64,000 nt of DNA. It comes from Sphingomonadaceae bacterium (lineage in GTDB: Bacteria; Pseudomonadota; Alphaproteobacteria; Sphingomonadales; Sphingomonadaceae). Where the stretch lies: contig JAFAZF010000014.1 in NCBI GenBank assembly GCA_019239915.1, forward strand, positions 62,001 to 126,000, in the 5' to 3' direction. The notes below the pieces were generated by a model. That model did not search any database, was not told the DNA's origin, and saw only the letters and a list, made by a program, of their open reading frames with translations. Made by a program: the position numbers and the translations under genes. Shown piece by piece: positions 26,622 through 36,150 of the stretch (positions are counted from its first letter, which is position 1; each line of letters begins with the position of its first letter).

Positions 26622-28610
26622 TCATGCCGATTGCGGCGAGACATGGCCCGCATGACCGGCGTTGCGGCCCGGATCGAGGCCCGACTGCGGCTCGGGCAGC
26701 TGCGTGTCGTCCGCAGGCACCGCACCGCCGCCACGGCCGGCCAGCGCGGCATCGATCGCGGCCTCGATCTCCGCGATGCGGAACGGTTGGCCCGACACCT
26801 TGTTCAGCGGCTTCGCATCGACGAGCAGCTCGTCGCGCAGCACCGTCTTGAGCTGGCCGGTGTTCATCTCGGGCACGAGGATATGCTCGAAGCCCTTGAG
26901 TAGGACAGCGAGATTCTTCGGCAGCGGCCAGATATGGCGGATATGGACGTGGGAGACGTCCCTGCCCTTCGCCCGCGCACGGCGCACCGCCTGGTGGATC
27001 GGCCCGAAGGTCGAACCCCAGCCGACCACGACGAGCTTGCCCGACGTCTCGCCAAGCGTGACCTCCTGATCGGGGATATGGTTCGCGATCCCGTCGACCT
27101 TCGCCTTGCGCGCGTCGGTCATCGCCTGGTGGTTGGCGGGGGCATAGTCGATGTTGCCGGTGCCCTGCTGCTTCTCGATGCCGCCGATGCGGTGGAGCAA
27201 CCCGGGCGTGCCGGGCTTCACCCATGGCCGCGCGCCCTTGGCGTCGCGCGCATAAGGCAGGAAGCCACTCTCGGGCTTCTCCTCCAGGAACTGCACCGGG
27301 AACGGCTCGAAGGTCGAAACGTCGGGCACCTTCCAGGGCTCGGCGGCATTGGCGATATAGCCGTCGGTGAGCAGCATCACCGGCGTCATGAACTGGGTCG
27401 CCAGCCGGATCGCCTCGATCGCGCATTCGAACGCGTCTGCCGGCGAGCGCGCGGAGACCACCGGCAGCGGGGCATCGCCGTTGCGGCCATAGACCGCCTG
27501 GTAGAGATCGGACTGCTCGGTCTTGGTCGGCAGGCCGGTCGAAGGGCCGCCGCGCTGCGAGTTGACGATGACCAGCGGCAGCTCGGTCATGATCGCGAGG
27601 CCGATCGCCTCGCCCTTGAGCGCGATCCCGGGCCCCGACGACGAGGTGACGCCGAGCTTGCCGGCGTAGGAGGCGCCGATCGCGCTCGCGACCGCGGCGA
27701 TCTCGTCCTCCGCCTGGAAGGTCGTCACGCCGAACTGCTTGAGCCGCGAGAGATGATGCAGGATCGCCGAGGCCGGCGTGATCGGATAGCCGCCGAAGAA
27801 CATGTCGACGCCGGCAAGCTGCGCGCCGGCGACGAGGCCCATCGAGATCGATTCCGCGCCGGTCACGGTGCGGTAGAGGCCGGGTTCGGCGGGCGCGGGG
27901 CTGAGCGAATGCTGGCGGATCGAGGTGCCGAGCTCAGCGGTCTCGCCATAGGCGTGGCCCGCGTTGAGCGCGGCGATGTTGGCTTCGGCGAGCTCGGGCG
28001 CCTTGGCGAACTTGGCCTTCAGCCAGTCGACGATCGCGTCGCGCGGCCGGTCGAACATCCAGAGCGCGAGCCCCAGCGTCCACATGTTCTTGCAGCGCAG
28101 CGCCTCCTTGTTGCCGAGCCCGAACGGCTTCACGGCATCGAGGGTGAGCTGCGAGATGTTGAAGGCGAGCGTCTGCCACTTGGCGAGGCTGCCGTCGGTG
28201 AGCGGCGAGACCTCGTAGCCGGCCTTGGCGAGGTTGCGCGGGCCGAACTCGCCTTCGTCGGCGATGATCAGGCCGCCGGGCTTGAGCGCCGGCGCGTTGG
28301 TCTTGAGCGCGGCCGGGTTCATCGCGATCAGCACGTCGGGCGCGTCGCCGGCGGTCTCGACCGCGGTCGAGCCGAAGTTGATTTGGAAGGCGGAAACGCC
28401 AAACAGCGTGCCCTGCGGCGCGCGGATCTCGGCGGGAAAGTCCGGAAAGGTGGCGAGATCGTTGCCGGCGAGCGCCGTCGCCAGCGTGAACTGGCCGCCG
28501 GTAAGCTGCATGCCGTCGCCCGAATCTCCGGCGAAGCGCACCACGATCGCCTCGGGCACGGGCTCCGCCGAGGCTTCCTGAGGCGTAAGTTCATGAACGG
28601 CAGTCGCCAT
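26622..28610 (-). CDS. korA: 2-oxoacid:ferredoxin/acceptor oxidoreductase alpha subunit (gamma-alpha fusion)
   Basis: The 662-residue protein fuses the gamma domain (VRFAGDSGDGMQLTGGQFT near the N-terminus) to the alpha pyrimidine-binding domain (FFGGYPITPASAILHHLS, with the PIT motif) and the C-terminal transketolase-like domain (VVGWGSTFGPI). This is the KorA/TIGR03710-like architecture found in aerobic bacteria. It pairs with korB downstream. The HDAC-like gene lies 55 bp upstream on the same strand and may share the transcript. Confidence 0.95.
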   Translation of the reverse strand: MATAVHELTPQEASAEPVPEAIVVRFAGDSGDGMQLTGGQFTLATALAGNDLATFPDFPAEIRAPQGTLFGVSAFQINFGSTAVETAGDAPDVLIAMNPAALKTNAPALKPGGLIIADEGEFGPRNLAKAGYEVSPLTDGSLAKWQTLAFNISQLTLDAVKPFGLGNKEALRCKNMWTLGLALWMFDRPRDAIVDWLKAKFAKAPELAEANIAALNAGHAYGETAELGTSIRQHSLSPAPAEPGLYRTVTGAESISMGLVAGAQLAGVDMFFGGYPITPASAILHHLSRLKQFGVTTFQAEDEIAAVASAIGASYAGKLGVTSSSGPGIALKGEAIGLAIMTELPLVIVNSQRGGPSTGLPTKTEQSDLYQAVYGRNGDAPLPVVSARSPADAFECAIEAIRLATQFMTPVMLLTDGYIANAAEPWKVPDVSTFEPFPVQFLEEKPESGFLPYARDAKGARPWVKPGTPGLLHRIGGIEKQQGTGNIDYAPANHQAMTDARKAKVDGIANHIPDQEVTLGETSGKLVVVGWGSTFGPIHQAVRRARAKGRDVSHVHIRHIWPLPKNLAVLLKGFEHILVPEMNTGQLKTVLRDELLVDAKPLNKVSGQPFRIAEIEAAIDAALAGRGGGAVPADDTQLPEPQSGLDPGRNAGHAGHVSPQSA

Positions 28611-28665
28611 CGCGAAGCGAGACCTTCTTCCGAATGCGGGATGGCGGGCTTCTAGGCGCGGATGG

Positions 28666-29622
28666 CTAGCGGCTCAAAGAAGAAAAAATCGCGGGCCGCC
28701 GATCCTGCCTTGCCTCGGCATGGGCGGAGGCGAGTGTGACGATCGTCGCGGCGTGGCGGCGCGCGACCGCCATGCGGTCCTCGCCCCGATCGCTGCCGTA
28801 GCCGCCGCCGAGCGTGCTCGCGAGCGGGATGCCGCGCGCGGCGGCCTCGCGCATCACGAAGCGGTCGCGCGCCGCCAGCCCGGCGTCGCTGAGCGCGAGG
28901 CGGCCGAGGCGATCGTCGCGGTGGGGATCGACGCCGGCCTGGTAGAGAACGAGGTCGGGCGCGAAGCGATCGAGGATCGGCGGCAGCGCGCCGGCGAGGA
29001 TCGCGAGATAGCCGTCGTCGCCGAGGCCGTCGGCGAGCGGCACGTCGTGCGACGAGCGCGCCTTGCGTGCCGGGAAATTCTTCTCGGCGTGCATCGAGAA
29101 GGTGAAGATGCCTTCGCGGCCGGCGGTGAGCGCAGCGGTGCCGTCGCCCTGGTGGACGTCGAGGTCGACGATCAGGATGCGGCGCGCGTCGCCTTCGGCG
29201 ATCAGCCGGTGGGCGGCGACGGCGAGATCGTTGAACACGCAATAGCCCGCACCGGTATCGGCGAGCGCATGATGGCTGCCGCCCGCGCTGTTCGCCGCGA
29301 AGCCGCTCGCGAGCGCGAGCCTGGCGGCGAGCCAGGTGCCGCCCGGCGACAGCTGCGCGCGCGCCGACACCCGCGCGGTGATCGGGAAGCCGATGCGCCG
29401 TTCCTTCGCCTTCGGCACCGTGCAGCCGAGCACCTCCTCGACATAAGCCGGATCGTGTACCGCCTCGAGCCAACGGCGCGGCATCAACGCCGGCTCGTGT
29501 ATGCGGAATGCTGCGCCCGTTTCGCGCAGCGCGGCCATGACGAGGCCGTATTTGTCGAAGCGGAACCGGCTGCCCGGCGCGGCCGGCGAGACGTAGCCGG
29601 GATGGTGGACGAGATCGAACAT
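28666..29622 (-). CDS. Histone-deacetylase-family (class II/IV-like) deacylase
   Basis: The 318-residue protein has the arginase/deacetylase fold motifs: [21 protein letters not shown] (active-site His pair), the zinc ligands in [10 protein letters not shown], and [15 protein letters not shown] with the third Asp. STLGGGYG is the late Tyr/Gly motif. Bacterial members deacetylate small molecules, polyamines or lysines. The ATG at 29622 is preferred over a TTG four codons upstream. It sits at the head of the korA-korB group, and the polyamine pathway gene pair lies 11 kb away, so substrate inference is not possible from context. Confidence 0.9.
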   Translation of the reverse strand: MFDLVHHPGYVSPAAPGSRFRFDKYGLVMAALRETGAAFRIHEPALMPRRWLEAVHDPAYVEEVLGCTVPKAKERRIGFPITARVSARAQLSPGGTWLAARLALASGFAANSAGGSHHALADTGAGYCVFNDLAVAAHRLIAEGDARRILIVDLDVHQGDGTAALTAGREGIFTFSMHAEKNFPARKARSSHDVPLADGLGDDGYLAILAGALPPILDRFAPDLVLYQAGVDPHRDDRLGRLALSDAGLAARDRFVMREAAARGIPLASTLGGGYGSDRGEDRMAVARRHAATIVTLASAHAEARQDRRPAIFSSLSR

Positions 29623-29722
29623 CGCTGCGCCCAATGTGATGGCTGCCGAAGCGCTTGCAAGTTGCGGATGGCAGGCCTCGACGCAGCGGCTATAGCCACC
29701 CGCCGAAGCAGGAGAGTCTCGC

Positions 29723-30730
29723 GTGCCCGACGAAGATCATGTGCGGCCGGACGTCAGACAGTTTCTCGACTATATCAACGCGTTGCCGGGGCCGCCCGTG
29801 CACGAGCTCGGCGCGGCGGCATGGCGCGCGCAGATCCGGGCGACGCGCGACCTCAGCGATCTCGATGCCGGGCCGCTCGCCGTCCGCCGCGACCTGACGA
29901 TCGAGGGCGCGGAAGGCCACGCCATCGGGCTGCGGCTCTATGATGCGCGCGAGCAGCGCCTGCCCGGGCCGATCCTGGTCTACTATCATGGCGGCGGCTT
30001 CGTCGTCGGCGATCTGGAGTCGCACGATCCGGTCTGCGCCGAGATCGCGCGCGGGCTCGACATCCCCGTCGTCGCGGTGGACTACCGGCTCGCGCCCGAA
30101 CATCCCTGGCCGGCCGCGCCCGACGATGCCGAGGCCGCGGCGCGCTGGATCGCGGAGAATGGCGCCATGCTGGGTCGCGCCGCGACCGGACTCGTGCTCG
30201 CCGGCGACAGCGCCGGCGGCATGCTCTCGGTGGTCACCGCGCTTGCGCTCCGCGATGCGCCGGCGGCGCTGCCCCTGCTCGCGACATGGCTGATCTATCC
30301 GGGCACCGACATGGTGACCCGCTACTCCTCCTACGATCGCTTCGGCGCCGGCTATCTGCTCACCCGCCAGTCGATGCGCTGGTTCGGCGAGGCCTATGCG
30401 CCGGACCTCGAGCATTGGCGCGGATCGCCGATGCTGAAGGACCTCGCCGGCTTTCCTCCGACACTCGTCAGCACCGCGAGCCTCGATCCGCTGCGCGATC
30501 AGGGCCGCGCCTTCGCCGCCGCGCTGATCCAGGCAGGAACCGCGACGATCTTTCGCGAGGCCAAGGGGATCATCCACGGCTATCTCAACATGCGCCGCGC
30601 GATCCCTTCTGCCCAGGGCGACCTGCTCGGCGATCTGGCGGCGCTCAAGCCGCTGATCGTCGCCGCCGAGGCCGACGCGGTAATGGCCCAGGCGGCGCGC
30701 CTCGACATCGGCGTGCAAGAGCCGGCATGA
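29723..30730 (+). CDS. Alpha/beta hydrolase, hormone-sensitive lipase (HSL) family
   Basis: The 335-residue esterase carries the HSL oxyanion motif [23 protein letters not shown], the elbow GDSAGG, and late Asp (SLDPLRDQG) and His (IIHGYLNM) triad residues. The GTG start has AGGAGAG 6 nt upstream. No signal peptide is seen. Its stop overlaps the ATG of rppH by 4 bp, so the two are coupled. The substrate is an ester or lactone of unknown type. Confidence 0.92.
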   Translation: MPDEDHVRPDVRQFLDYINALPGPPVHELGAAAWRAQIRATRDLSDLDAGPLAVRRDLTIEGAEGHAIGLRLYDAREQRLPGPILVYYHGGGFVVGDLESHDPVCAEIARGLDIPVVAVDYRLAPEHPWPAAPDDAEAAARWIAENGAMLGRAATGLVLAGDSAGGMLSVVTALALRDAPAALPLLATWLIYPGTDMVTRYSSYDRFGAGYLLTRQSMRWFGEAYAPDLEHWRGSPMLKDLAGFPPTLVSTASLDPLRDQGRAFAAALIQAGTATIFREAKGIIHGYLNMRRAIPSAQGDLLGDLAALKPLIVAAEADAVMAQAARLDIGVQEPA

Positions 30731-31200
30731 GCCACGATCATCTTCCCTACCGCCCGGCCGCGGGCATCATGCTGCTGAACGCCGAGAACAAGGTGTTCGT
30801 CGGCCAGCGCATCGATAACAAGCTCGAGGCCTGGCAGATGCCGCAGGGCGGCCTCGATCCCGACGAGGCGCCGGAGCAGGCCGCGCTGCGCGAGCTCGAG
30901 GAGGAGACCGGCATCCGGCCGGAGCATGTCGAGATCATCGCCACCGCGCCCGAGGAGCTGCTCTACGATCTCCCCGCGGACATGATCCCGCGGCTGTGGA
31001 AAGGGCAATATCGCGGCCAGCGCCAGACCTGGTTCCTGATGCGCTTCACCGGCACCGACGCCGACGTCCACATCGACACCGCGCATCCCGAGTTCCGCGC
31101 CTGGAAATGGGCCGAGCCGAGCGAATTGCCGGACATGATCGTGCCGTTCAAACGTACGCTGTACGAAAATGTGTTAAGGGTTTTCGCGCACCTGATCTGA
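30727..31200 (+). CDS. rppH: RNA pyrophosphohydrolase (Nudix)
   Basis: The 157-residue Nudix enzyme removes pyrophosphate from the 5' end of mRNA to trigger decay; it could also act on dinucleoside polyphosphates. It has the RppH/IalA-type phrases YRPAAGIMLLN, WQMPQGGLDPDE, the Nudix box ending RELEEETGI, and LWKGQYRGQRQTWF. The start ATG overlaps the esterase stop (ATGA). A DUF481 gene follows after 20 bp. Confidence 0.94.
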   Translation: MSHDHLPYRPAAGIMLLNAENKVFVGQRIDNKLEAWQMPQGGLDPDEAPEQAALRELEEETGIRPEHVEIIATAPEELLYDLPADMIPRLWKGQYRGQRQTWFLMRFTGTDADVHIDTAHPEFRAWKWAEPSELPDMIVPFKRTLYENVLRVFAHLI

Positions 31201-31220
31201 CCGTGGTCTGGAACGCGCGT

Positions 31221-32306
31221 ATGAAGTATCCCTGTGCGGCGGCGCTCGCCGTCGCCCTGCTGGCGGTTTCGCCGGCACATGCCGCCGTGCGGCATCGCAT
31301 TCCCGAGAAGAAGAAAAAGGTCGAGGAGGCGCTGCCGCCGATCGTCTGGCTAGAGCCGCCGGCGGCGCCGCCCGATCCTGTCGTCGTGATCTGGGCGCCG
31401 CCGCCGCAGGTTGCCGACGTGCCGCCGCTGCCGCCGGAGGCGCGCGATCTCATCGAGAAGGCGATCGCGAGCGGCGACCAGACCCAGGTCAAGGCCGTGG
31501 TCGCGCTCGCCCGCCAGAATTATCCGCAGGGCGCCGCGCAGATCGCCGCGCTCACCGCCGAGAACGACGCCCGCGTCGCCGAGAAGGCGGCCGCGGCGGC
31601 CCGCGAACGCGCCGACCGGCTCGCTTCGGCGAGCTTCCTCGCGCTCTGGAAGGGGCAGATCGAGATCGGCGGCTCGCGCTCGACGGGCAACTCCGACACG
31701 CTCGCGCTCTATGGCGGGCTGACGCTCGACCGCGAGGGGCTCAAGTGGAAGCAGCATCTCGCGGCGCGCGCCGACTATCAGAAGACCGACGGCACGACGA
31801 CGGTCGAGAAGATCACGGCGCAGTGGCAGCCGCAATATAAGCTGGACGATCGGCTCTACGTCTTCGGCCTGGCCCAATATGACCATGACCGCTTCCTAGG
31901 CCTCGACGATCGCTACACCGGCGGCGTCGGTGCCGGCTACGGCGTCGTGCGGGGGCCGCACCTCAAGATCGACCTCGAGGGCGGGCCCGCCTTCCGGCAC
32001 ACCGACTTCATCGACGTGCCGAACAGCGAGATCACTTCGGACGAGCCGCACAGCAACACGCTGGCCGGCCGCGCCTCGCTCGCGGTCGACTGGAAGCCGA
32101 GCGCCGCGGTCGAGCTGCAGCATCATACCGCGGTGTTCGTCGAACGCGGCGACAGCAGCGTCGTCTCGACCACCGCGCTCGATTCCAAGCTGTTCGGGCC
32201 GCTGAAGGCGCGGCTGAGCTATGACGTGAACTACGAGAGCAATCCCATCGGCGACGCCAAGAACCTCGATACGATCAGCCGCGCTGCGTTGGTCTATAGT
32301 TTCTGA
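31221..32306 (+). CDS. DUF481-family outer-membrane beta-barrel protein
   Basis: The 361-residue protein has a signal peptide (cleavage near AHAA), a basic KKKKVEEA patch, a Pro-rich segment, a helical Ala/Arg-rich stretch, and then a C-terminal beta-barrel domain with alternating residues that starts LWKGQIEIGGSRSTGNSDT and ends RAALVYSF with terminal Phe. This is the DUF481 (salt-induced outer membrane protein YdiY-like) pattern. The function is unknown. It is probably cotranscribed with rppH. A strong stem-loop follows the stop. Confidence 0.85.
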   Translation: MKYPCAAALAVALLAVSPAHAAVRHRIPEKKKKVEEALPPIVWLEPPAAPPDPVVVIWAPPPQVADVPPLPPEARDLIEKAIASGDQTQVKAVVALARQNYPQGAAQIAALTAENDARVAEKAAAAARERADRLASASFLALWKGQIEIGGSRSTGNSDTLALYGGLTLDREGLKWKQHLAARADYQKTDGTTTVEKITAQWQPQYKLDDRLYVFGLAQYDHDRFLGLDDRYTGGVGAGYGVVRGPHLKIDLEGGPAFRHTDFIDVPNSEITSDEPHSNTLAGRASLAVDWKPSAAVELQHHTAVFVERGDSSVVSTTALDSKLFGPLKARLSYDVNYESNPIGDAKNLDTISRAALVYSF

Positions 32307-32359
32307 CCGACAAAGCCGTCCCCCCTCAGGAAGAGGGTGTCCGCCCTGTCGAGGGCGAC

Positions 32360-32414
32360 GAACCCCTTCACCCCGACCCTCTCCCCATGGGAGAGGGAGG
32401 GCAGCAAGGGGTTC
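32360..32414. repeat. Nested inverted repeat (CCCTCTCC type), possible terminator
   Basis: Outer arms GAACCCCTT (32360-32368) and AAGGGGTTC (32406-32414) flank a perfect inner stem CCCTCTCCC-CAT-GGGAGAGGG (32377-32397). A run of T residues is absent, so it is more likely a dispersed palindromic repeat, though the structure could still limit transcription downstream of the DUF481 gene. Confidence 0.75.
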
Positions 32415-32446
32415 ACCGTTGCTAGTCACTCGTCTAGTCTGCCGCG

Positions 32447-33658
32447 ATGCTGGCGACCGCATCCGATCACGCCCGCGCGCTCGAGATCGCTTCGGCCCAG
32501 CCGATGCTCGCGCAGGTCGAGCGCTGGTGCGCGGTGCCGAGCGGGAGCGACGATGCTGAGGGTCTCGCCACGATGGCGGGGCTGCTCGCCGATGCCTTCG
32601 CGCGGCTGCCGGGCGATCTCCGCCTGGTCGATCCGGCGCCGGTCGAGCGGATCGCCGCCGATGGTGGCGCAATCCCGGTGCCGACAGGACGCTCGCTCCA
32701 TCTCCGGGTGCGGCCGCAGGCGCCCGTCCAGCTGCTGCTCACCGGGCACATGGATACCGTCTATGGCCCCGGCAACGATTTCCGGTCGCTCGCGTGGCGC
32801 GACGACGGCATGCTGAACGGCCCCGGCGTCGCCGACATGAAGAGCGGCATCGCGATCATCCTCGCCGCGCTGACCGCGCTCGAGACGAGCTCGCTGGCGG
32901 CACGCATCGGCTATGAGGTGGTGATCAATGGCGACGAGGAGACGGGCTCGCTCGGTTCCTCGGCGCTGATCGCGCGTGCGGCGCGCGGCAAGATCGCGGC
33001 GCTGACCTACGAACCCTCCACCCTGCCCGACGGCACGCTGGCGGGCGCGCGGCCGGGCAGCGGCAATTTCGCGATCGTCATCGAGGGCCGCGCGGCGCAT
33101 GCCGGCCGCAATCCCGAGGACGGCCGCAATGCGATCGTCGCCGCCGCCGATCTCGCGCTGCGGCTGGCGAAGGCGGCCGGCCCTCGCCTCTCGGTGAACC
33201 CCGCCAGGATCGACGGCGGCGGACCGAACAACGTGGTGCCGGATCGCGCCGTGCTGCGCGTCAACATGCGCCCGGCGACGCCGGAGGATCAGGCGCGCGC
33301 GCAGAGCCTGCTCGATGGCGCGGTGGCGATGATCGGCGCCGAGCATGACGTGCGCCTCCATGTCCACGGCGGTTTCGCGCGGCCGCCCAAGCCGCTCGAT
33401 GCCGGCGCCGAGCGGCTGTTCGGGCTGGTGCGCGCCTGCGGGCATGAACTCGGCCAGGAGATCGGCTGGCAGCCGACTGGCGGCGTCTGCGACGGCAACA
33501 ACATCGCGGCGTGCGGCGTGCCGGTGGTCGACACGATGGGCGCGCGCGGCGGCGCGATCCACTCGAGGGACGAATATCTGGTCGTCGATTCGCTGCCCGA
33601 GCGCGCCATGCTCTCGACGCTGGTGCTGCTCCGTTTCGCCGAACGAGGTCGCCCTTGA
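32447..33658 (+). CDS. M20 family metallohydrolase (CPG2/ArgE/DapE-like), candidate N-acyl amino acid hydrolase
   Basis: The 403-residue protein has the dizinc M20 motifs LLTGHMDTVYGPG, NGPGVADMKSG and INGDEETGS, with late NIAACG and GAIHSRDEYL. The lid domain (about 180-300) carries GRAAHAGRNPEDG. Relatives remove an acyl or glutamyl group, for example carboxypeptidase G2. It directly precedes astA and astB: the astA TTG start overlaps its stop (TTGA). This position fits a desuccinylase of the AST pathway, a function normally given by AstE, which is not in this window. That assignment is inference. Confidence 0.88.
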   Translation: MLATASDHARALEIASAQPMLAQVERWCAVPSGSDDAEGLATMAGLLADAFARLPGDLRLVDPAPVERIAADGGAIPVPTGRSLHLRVRPQAPVQLLLTGHMDTVYGPGNDFRSLAWRDDGMLNGPGVADMKSGIAIILAALTALETSSLAARIGYEVVINGDEETGSLGSSALIARAARGKIAALTYEPSTLPDGTLAGARPGSGNFAIVIEGRAAHAGRNPEDGRNAIVAAADLALRLAKAAGPRLSVNPARIDGGGPNNVVPDRAVLRVNMRPATPEDQARAQSLLDGAVAMIGAEHDVRLHVHGGFARPPKPLDAGAERLFGLVRACGHELGQEIGWQPTGGVCDGNNIAACGVPVVDTMGARGGAIHSRDEYLVVDSLPERAMLSTLVLLRFAERGRP

Positions 33659-34671
33659 GCGCGCGCATCCGGCCGTCGCATCCCGACGACATCGAGGCGA
33701 TCTATGAGATGGCGAAGCTGACCGGCGGCGGTTTCACCAACCTGCCGCCCGACCGCGACGCGCTCAACGAAAAGCTCGCCAAATCCGCCGCCGCCTTCGC
33801 CAAGAACGCCGACGAGCCCGGCGACGACCTCTATCTGCTCGTGCTGGAAAACGGCGACGGCGTCGTCCGCGGCACCGCCCAGATCTTCTCCAAGATCGGC
33901 CAGCGCTGGCCCTTCTATTCCTATCGCATCGGCACGCTCAGCCAGGCGAGCCAGGCACTCGGCCGCGCCTTCCGCGCCGAGATGCTGAACCTGACGACGG
34001 ATTATGAAGGCTCGTCGGAAGTGGGTGGGCTGTTCCTGCACCCGCGCGATCGCGCCGGCGGGTTCGGCGCGCTGCTCGCGCGATCGCGCTACCTCTTCAT
34101 CGCGATGCACCGCGCGCGCTTCGCCGACCGGATCATCGCCGAGCTGCGCGGCGTGATCGACGAGGCGGGCGGCTCACCCTTCTGGGATGGGCTGGCGGGA
34201 CGCTTCTTCGGGATGAATTTCCAGGATGCCGACCAGTTCAATGCCGTCAACGGCAACCAGTTCATCGCCGATCTGATGCCCAAACACCCGATCTATCTCG
34301 CGATGCTGAGCGAAACCGCCCGCGCGGTGATCGGCCTTCCCCACCCCACCGGCCGTGCCGCGATGCGCATGCTCGAGGCCGAGGGCTTTCATCATGACGG
34401 CTATGTCGACATCTTCGACGGCGGTCCGACGATGGCGGTCGCGACCGACAAGCTGCGCACGATCCGCGAGGCGAGCCGCGCGCACGTCGCCGGCTTTTCG
34501 CCGCGTGTGCCCGGCGGGCTGCAGGCGATCGTGGCGACCGGACGGCTGCAGCATTTCCGCGCCGGCTTCGCGATGCTGCGCCCCGATCCCGACGGCATCC
34601 GGCTCGCGACCGCCGACGGCGAGGCGCTCGGCCTCCGCGAGGGCGATGCGGTAATGCACATCGCACGCTAG
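33655..34671 (+). CDS. astA: Arginine N-succinyltransferase
   Basis: The first AST pathway enzyme transfers succinyl from succinyl-CoA to arginine. The 338 residues include RIRPSHPDDIEAIYEMAKLTGGGFTNLP, SEVGGLFLHPRDRAGG, LLARSRYLFIA, FWDGLAGRFFGMNFQDAD and PHPTGRAAMRMLEAEGF, all typical of AstA. No ATG fits the family start; TTG at 33655 overlaps the upstream M20 stop by 4 bp and gives the expected N-terminus. It is followed, after a palindromic repeat, by astB. Confidence 0.95.
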   Translation: MSARIRPSHPDDIEAIYEMAKLTGGGFTNLPPDRDALNEKLAKSAAAFAKNADEPGDDLYLLVLENGDGVVRGTAQIFSKIGQRWPFYSYRIGTLSQASQALGRAFRAEMLNLTTDYEGSSEVGGLFLHPRDRAGGFGALLARSRYLFIAMHRARFADRIIAELRGVIDEAGGSPFWDGLAGRFFGMNFQDADQFNAVNGNQFIADLMPKHPIYLAMLSETARAVIGLPHPTGRAAMRMLEAEGFHHDGYVDIFDGGPTMAVATDKLRTIREASRAHVAGFSPRVPGGLQAIVATGRLQHFRAGFAMLRPDPDGIRLATADGEALGLREGDAVMHIAR

Positions 34672-34695
34672 GTGGCCGCGCCCGCCTTTCGCGCG

Positions 34696-34778
34696 CCGTT
34701 CGTCCTGAGCGAAGTCGAAGGACGTGCCCTAGCCGGTTCGCTGACGGCACGCACTTCGACTTCGCTCAGTGCGAACGG
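34696..34778. repeat. Palindromic intergenic repeat (CCGTTCG family)
   Basis: The arms start CCGTTCGTCCTGAGCGAAGT and, on the other strand, CCGTTCGCACTGAGCGAAGT. It lies between astA and astB, so a transcript covering both would contain a long stem-loop. The left arm is almost the same as that at 24162. Confidence 0.85.
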
Positions 34779-34803
34779 GTTGCTGCTTGGTTAGGGTAAT
34801 CCG

Positions 34804-36081
34804 ATGATCACCGAGATCAATTTCGACGGGATCGTCGGGCCGACGCACAATTATGCCGGCTTGAGCTTCGGCAACCTCGCCGCGACGCGCAACGCCGGCC
34901 AGCCGAGCTTCCCGCGCGCCGCGGCGCTGCAGGGGATCGCCAAGATGCGCGCCAACCTCGCGCTCGGGCTCGTGCAAGGCATTCTGCCGCCGCATCGCCG
35001 TCCGGCACGCGCCTGGCTCACCGAACTCGGCGCCACGCCCGAACGCGCGCCGCCGGGGCTGCTCGCCAATGCGATGTCCGCTTCGGCGATGTGGGCGGCG
35101 AACGCGGCAACGGTGTCGCCCGCCGCCGATACCGCGGACGGGCGAACGCATCTCAGCGTCGCCAACCTCGTCACCATGCCGCATCGCAGCCACGAAGCGG
35201 AGGAGACGATCGCGGCGCTGCGGCTCGCCTTCGCCGACGAATCTGCCTTTCGGGTCCATCCGCCGGTGCCGTCGACATTCGGCGACGAAGGCGCGGCCAA
35301 TCACATGCGGCTGGCCTCGCCGCACGGTGTCGGCCCCGGCGTCGAGATCTTCGTCTACGGCGCGCCGGGCGGTCGCTTTCCCGCGCGTCAGCATCGCCAG
35401 GCCAGCGAAGCCGTCGCGCGCCGCCATGGACTTGACCCCGATCGTGTCCTGTTCGTCGAGCAGAGCCCGGAGGCGATCGCCGCCGGCGCCTTCCACAACG
35501 ATGTCGTCGCGGTCGCCAACGGCCATGTCCTGTTCGCGCATGAGCAGGCCTTCGCCGATCGCGACGCGTTCTTCGCGCGGCTGCGGGCGCTGCTGCCGGA
35601 GGTCGAGATCGTCGAGGTGCCCGCGGCACGCGTCAGCCTCGCCGATGCGATCGCGAGCTACATGTTCAACGCGCAGCTGGTGACGCTGCCCGCCGGCGAT
35701 CCCTCCGCTGCGCGCGCGGGGGCAATGGCGCTGATCCTGCCCGGCGAGGCGCGCGCGACGGCACCCGTCTGGACGTGGCTCGGCGAGATGGTTGCCGGCA
35801 ACGGCCCGATCCGCCGGCTGGAATTCGTCGACGTGCGCGAATCGATGGCGAACGGCGGCGGTCCCGCTTGCCTGCGGTTGCGCGTGCTCGCCGATCCCGC
35901 TGCGGTGAATCGACGCTTTCTCGTCGACGAAACGAAGCTGGACACGATCGCCGCACTGATTTCCGCCCATTGGCCGGTGCGCATCGCGCTGGAAGATATC
36001 GCGTCGCCCGCGCTGTGGATGCAGGCCGAGACCGCGCGCCGCGCGCTGCTCGCGCTGCTCGACCTCGATGCCCTGATCTGA
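34804..36081 (+). CDS. astB: N-succinylarginine dihydrolase
   Basis: The second AST enzyme converts N2-succinylarginine to N2-succinylornithine, releasing ammonia and CO2. It is a 425-aa amidinotransferase-fold protein with the N-terminal block NFDGIVGPTHNYAGLSFGN, the middle HNDVVAVANGHVLF with active-site His, and the catalytic Cys356 in GGGPACLRLR. The ATG at 34804 is preceded by TAGGG. With astA and the M20 hydrolase it gives part of arginine catabolism; astC and astD were not found here. Confidence 0.96.
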   Translation: MITEINFDGIVGPTHNYAGLSFGNLAATRNAGQPSFPRAAALQGIAKMRANLALGLVQGILPPHRRPARAWLTELGATPERAPPGLLANAMSASAMWAANAATVSPAADTADGRTHLSVANLVTMPHRSHEAEETIAALRLAFADESAFRVHPPVPSTFGDEGAANHMRLASPHGVGPGVEIFVYGAPGGRFPARQHRQASEAVARRHGLDPDRVLFVEQSPEAIAAGAFHNDVVAVANGHVLFAHEQAFADRDAFFARLRALLPEVEIVEVPAARVSLADAIASYMFNAQLVTLPAGDPSAARAGAMALILPGEARATAPVWTWLGEMVAGNGPIRRLEFVDVRESMANGGGPACLRLRVLADPAAVNRRFLVDETKLDTIAALISAHWPVRIALEDIASPALWMQAETARRALLALLDLDALI

Positions 36082-36150
36082 GCGTTTACCTTCCCTTCAG
36101 CGCTACCGTGGCATGAACGGTCCGAGCGTCACGTACAGGGGCTGGATGCC

